Shown here: positions 63,023 to 64,000 of the stretch, piece after piece | How positions within the stretch are numbered: position 1 is the first letter of the stretch | Layout of the letters: the number at the start of each line of letters is the position of its first letter | Program-made: the position numbers and the translations under genes | Assembly: GCF_001423585.1 (NCBI RefSeq) | Contig: NZ_LMOP01000001.1 | Span: 372,001-436,000, forward strand | Direction of reading: 5' to 3' | DNA length: 64,000 bases | Origin: Xanthomonas sp. Leaf148 | GTDB taxonomy: Bacteria; Pseudomonadota; Gammaproteobacteria; Xanthomonadales; Xanthomonadaceae | Notes under the pieces: model-generated | What the model was told of the DNA's origin: nothing | The model's input: only the letters and a program-made list of their open reading frames with translations | Database searches by the model: none

Positions 63023-63055
63023 AAAAAAAAACCCGCATCGGCCGATGCGGGTTTT
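63023..63055 (-). terminator. Attenuator terminator in the asnB leader
   Basis: Reading leftward, a perfectly self-complementary stretch (AAACCCGCATCGG/CCGATGCGGGTTT, 63055-63028) is followed by a run of nine T (A run 63023-63031). It lies 70 nt before the asnB start and about 190 nt after the dapE stop. The 5' arm plus centre can pair instead with the identical-sense segment at 63108-63096 inside the leader peptide frame, giving a 13-bp antiterminator. Confidence 0.9.
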
Positions 63056-63085
63056 CTGATTCCTGGGCGTTTGGATGTACTTCGC

Positions 63086-63175
63086 CTAGTCGCAGACCCG
63101 CATCGGCCGCGCACGATTATTCGCGCGCAGCGTGTTGCGGTTGGCGTTATTAAGCTTGGCGAGGTGGATGACCAT
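63086..63175 (-). CDS. asnB leader peptide (29 codons, six Asn)
   Basis: This short frame, starting at the ATG at 63175 and ending at TAG (63088-63086), lies between dapE and asnB. Asn occupies positions 9, 10, 12, 14, 19 and 20 (LNNANRNTLRANNR), an extreme enrichment for one amino acid in 29 codons. Codons 23-27 carry the antiterminator segment GGCCGATGCGGGT. A ribosome stalled for lack of Asn-tRNA at codons 9-20 leaves this segment free, while one at the stop codon covers it. No strong ribosome binding site is seen; a short or leaderless mRNA start is possible. Confidence 0.82.
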   Translation of the reverse strand: MVIHLAKLNNANRNTLRANNRARPMRVCD

Positions 63176-63182
63176 GTAACCG

Positions 63183-63211
63183 ACGCTAACCGTTCGTTTT
63201 CGCTGGCGCAA
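63183..63211 (-). promoter_or_regulatory. Possible promoter of the asnB leader
   Basis: Leftward TTGCGC (63211-63206) and TAGCGT (63188-63183) are 17 bp apart and would start transcription close to the leader ATG. Both elements are weak matches, so transcription from dapE is an alternative. Confidence 0.25.
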
Positions 63212-63247
63212 CTGTTTCAGCGGCAACGACGGCGACGCAGCGCTTGC

Positions 63248-64000
63248 TCAACCGATCAACAAGCGTTCGACAAGCGTGCGGTACAGCGACGGCAACGCCT
63301 CCAGATCGGCCACGCGCACATGCTCGTCGACTTGGTGGATCGACGCGTTGACCGGGCCGACCTCGATGCATTGCGCGCCCAGCGGCGCGATGAAGCGCGC
63401 ATCGGAGGTGCCACCGCCGGTGCTCTCCTCCGGCGGCGCGCCAGCGAACTGGCCCAACACTTCGCGCGCGACGCTGCGCAGGCGCCCCTCCGGGGTGTAG
63501 AACGGCTCGCCGCTGCGGTGCCAGCGCACGCTGTAATCCAGCGCATGGCGATCCAGCACTGCGGTGATTTCTGCCTCCAGCCGCGGCGCATCCCACTGCG
63601 GGGTGTAACGCAGATTGAAGGCCACCTGCAGCTCGCCGGGGATCACGTTGTTGGCACCGGTGCCGGCATGGATGTTGGAAATCTGCAGACTGGTGGGCGG
63701 GAAACTTTCGAACCCGTCGTCCCAGCGCCGTGCGACCAATTCGGCCAACGCGGGCGCTGCCAGATGGATCGGGTTGCGCGCCTTGTGCGGATACGCCACA
63801 TGGCCCTGCACGCCGTTGACGGTCAGCGTGCCGGACAGGCTACCGCGGCGTCCAACCCGCAGCAGGTCGCCCAGTCGCTCGGTGGACGATGGCTCGCCGG
63901 TGATGCACCAATCGATCGCTTGCCCACGTTCGCGGAACAGATCGGCCACACGCCGCACGCCATCGATGGCATCGCCTTCCTCATCGGAGGTCAACAACAC
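63248..64000 (-). CDS. dapE: Succinyl-diaminopimelate desuccinylase, 3' part (runs off the window)
   Basis: The visible 250 residues are the C-terminal two thirds of an M20-family dizinc amidohydrolase of the lysine/meso-diaminopimelate pathway. They include [13 protein letters not shown] (catalytic Glu), the dimerisation-domain signatures [14 protein letters not shown] and [13 protein letters not shown], and the C-terminal zinc-ligand region [14 protein letters not shown]. The true start and first zinc ligand lie beyond position 64000, and the first visible codon is internal. It is upstream of the asnB leader on the same strand. Confidence 0.93.
   Translation of the reverse strand: MLLTSDEEGDAIDGVRRVADLFRERGQAIDWCITGEPSSTERLGDLLRVGRRGSLSGTLTVNGVQGHVAYPHKARNPIHLAAPALAELVARRWDDGFESFPPTSLQISNIHAGTGANNVIPGELQVAFNLRYTPQWDAPRLEAEITAVLDRHALDYSVRWHRSGEPFYTPEGRLRSVAREVLGQFAGAPPEESTGGGTSDARFIAPLGAQCIEVGPVNASIHQVDEHVRVADLEALPSLYRTLVERLLIG

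Noticed and set aside
63023-63055. Plain dapE terminator
   Set aside because: It may also stop dapE transcripts. However, it lies close to asnB, after an Asn-rich frame that carries the same 13-nt arm, so an attenuator explains the arrangement better.

Overview
The window is high-GC chromosomal DNA from a gammaproteobacterium of the Xanthomonas type. This is a recognition call from gene content and protein style (TonB-dependent receptor, DUF6116 and DUF456 proteins, glycine-zipper lipoproteins, NodT-type efflux lipoprotein, GTAG-type extragenic palindromes). No transposase, integrase, phage gene or CRISPR array is visible. It reads as backbone DNA whose intergenic spaces are rich in repeats.

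Layout. From 1 to 8.6 kb: an RND adaptor plus short-chain dehydrogenase pair read leftward, a LysR regulator, an OmpA-like lipoprotein, a CPD photolyase, dnaB and an NADPH-dependent FMN reductase. From 8.8 to 16.3 kb, all leftward: a glutamine-hydrolysing asparagine synthetase paralogue, a glutathione S-transferase, a DUF3857/transglutaminase membrane protein, a glutaryl-CoA dehydrogenase-type flavoprotein and a glycine-zipper protein. From 16.4 to 23.8 kb: DUF6116, tatD, tcdA, a cytochrome c-like protein, a glycine-zipper lipoprotein, a cold-shock protein, DUF456, outer-membrane phospholipase A, beta-carbonic anhydrase, a second GST and a cysteine-rich secreted protein. From 24.3 to 41.9 kb: class I fumarase, an ABC exporter, ferredoxin-NADP reductase, glutathione peroxidase, an M3 dipeptidase, MarR, a DUF3298 lipoprotein, GNAT, rhomboid, a POT peptide transporter, an M14 peptidase, a GH3 glycosidase and tRNA-Leu(CAG). 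From 42.5 to 49.8 kb: a serine hydrolase, a marR-nodT-emrA-emrB efflux operon and an AraC regulator. From 49.8 to 64 kb: parC, tpm, bacterioferritin, a penicillin acylase homologue, a Fur-controlled siderophore receptor, a beta-helix protein, asnB with its leader, and the 3' part of dapE.

Main discovery. asnB (61258-62952) is preceded by what looks like a complete ribosome-mediated transcription attenuator. A 29-codon leader peptide (63175-63086) has six Asn codons. Its codons 23-27 carry a 13-nt segment identical to the 3' arm of a perfect intrinsic terminator with a long T tract (63055-63023). That segment can pair perfectly with the 5' arm of the terminator. The spacing fits a ribosome paused at the Asn codons leaving the antiterminator free, and a ribosome at the leader stop codon masking it.

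Second theme. Three loci (fpr/gpx, parC, penicillin acylase) carry tandem duplications that begin inside the 3' end of a gene and extend into the intergenic space. They leave fossil C-terminal fragments downstream of intact genes. An imperfect palindromic element of about 130-140 bp occurs twice, at 24.2 and 57.4 kb. A heptanucleotide repeat tract lies upstream of the siderophore receptor. Coordinates, starts and repeats were read directly from the sequence. Protein functions rest on recognised motifs and family knowledge, without database searches.
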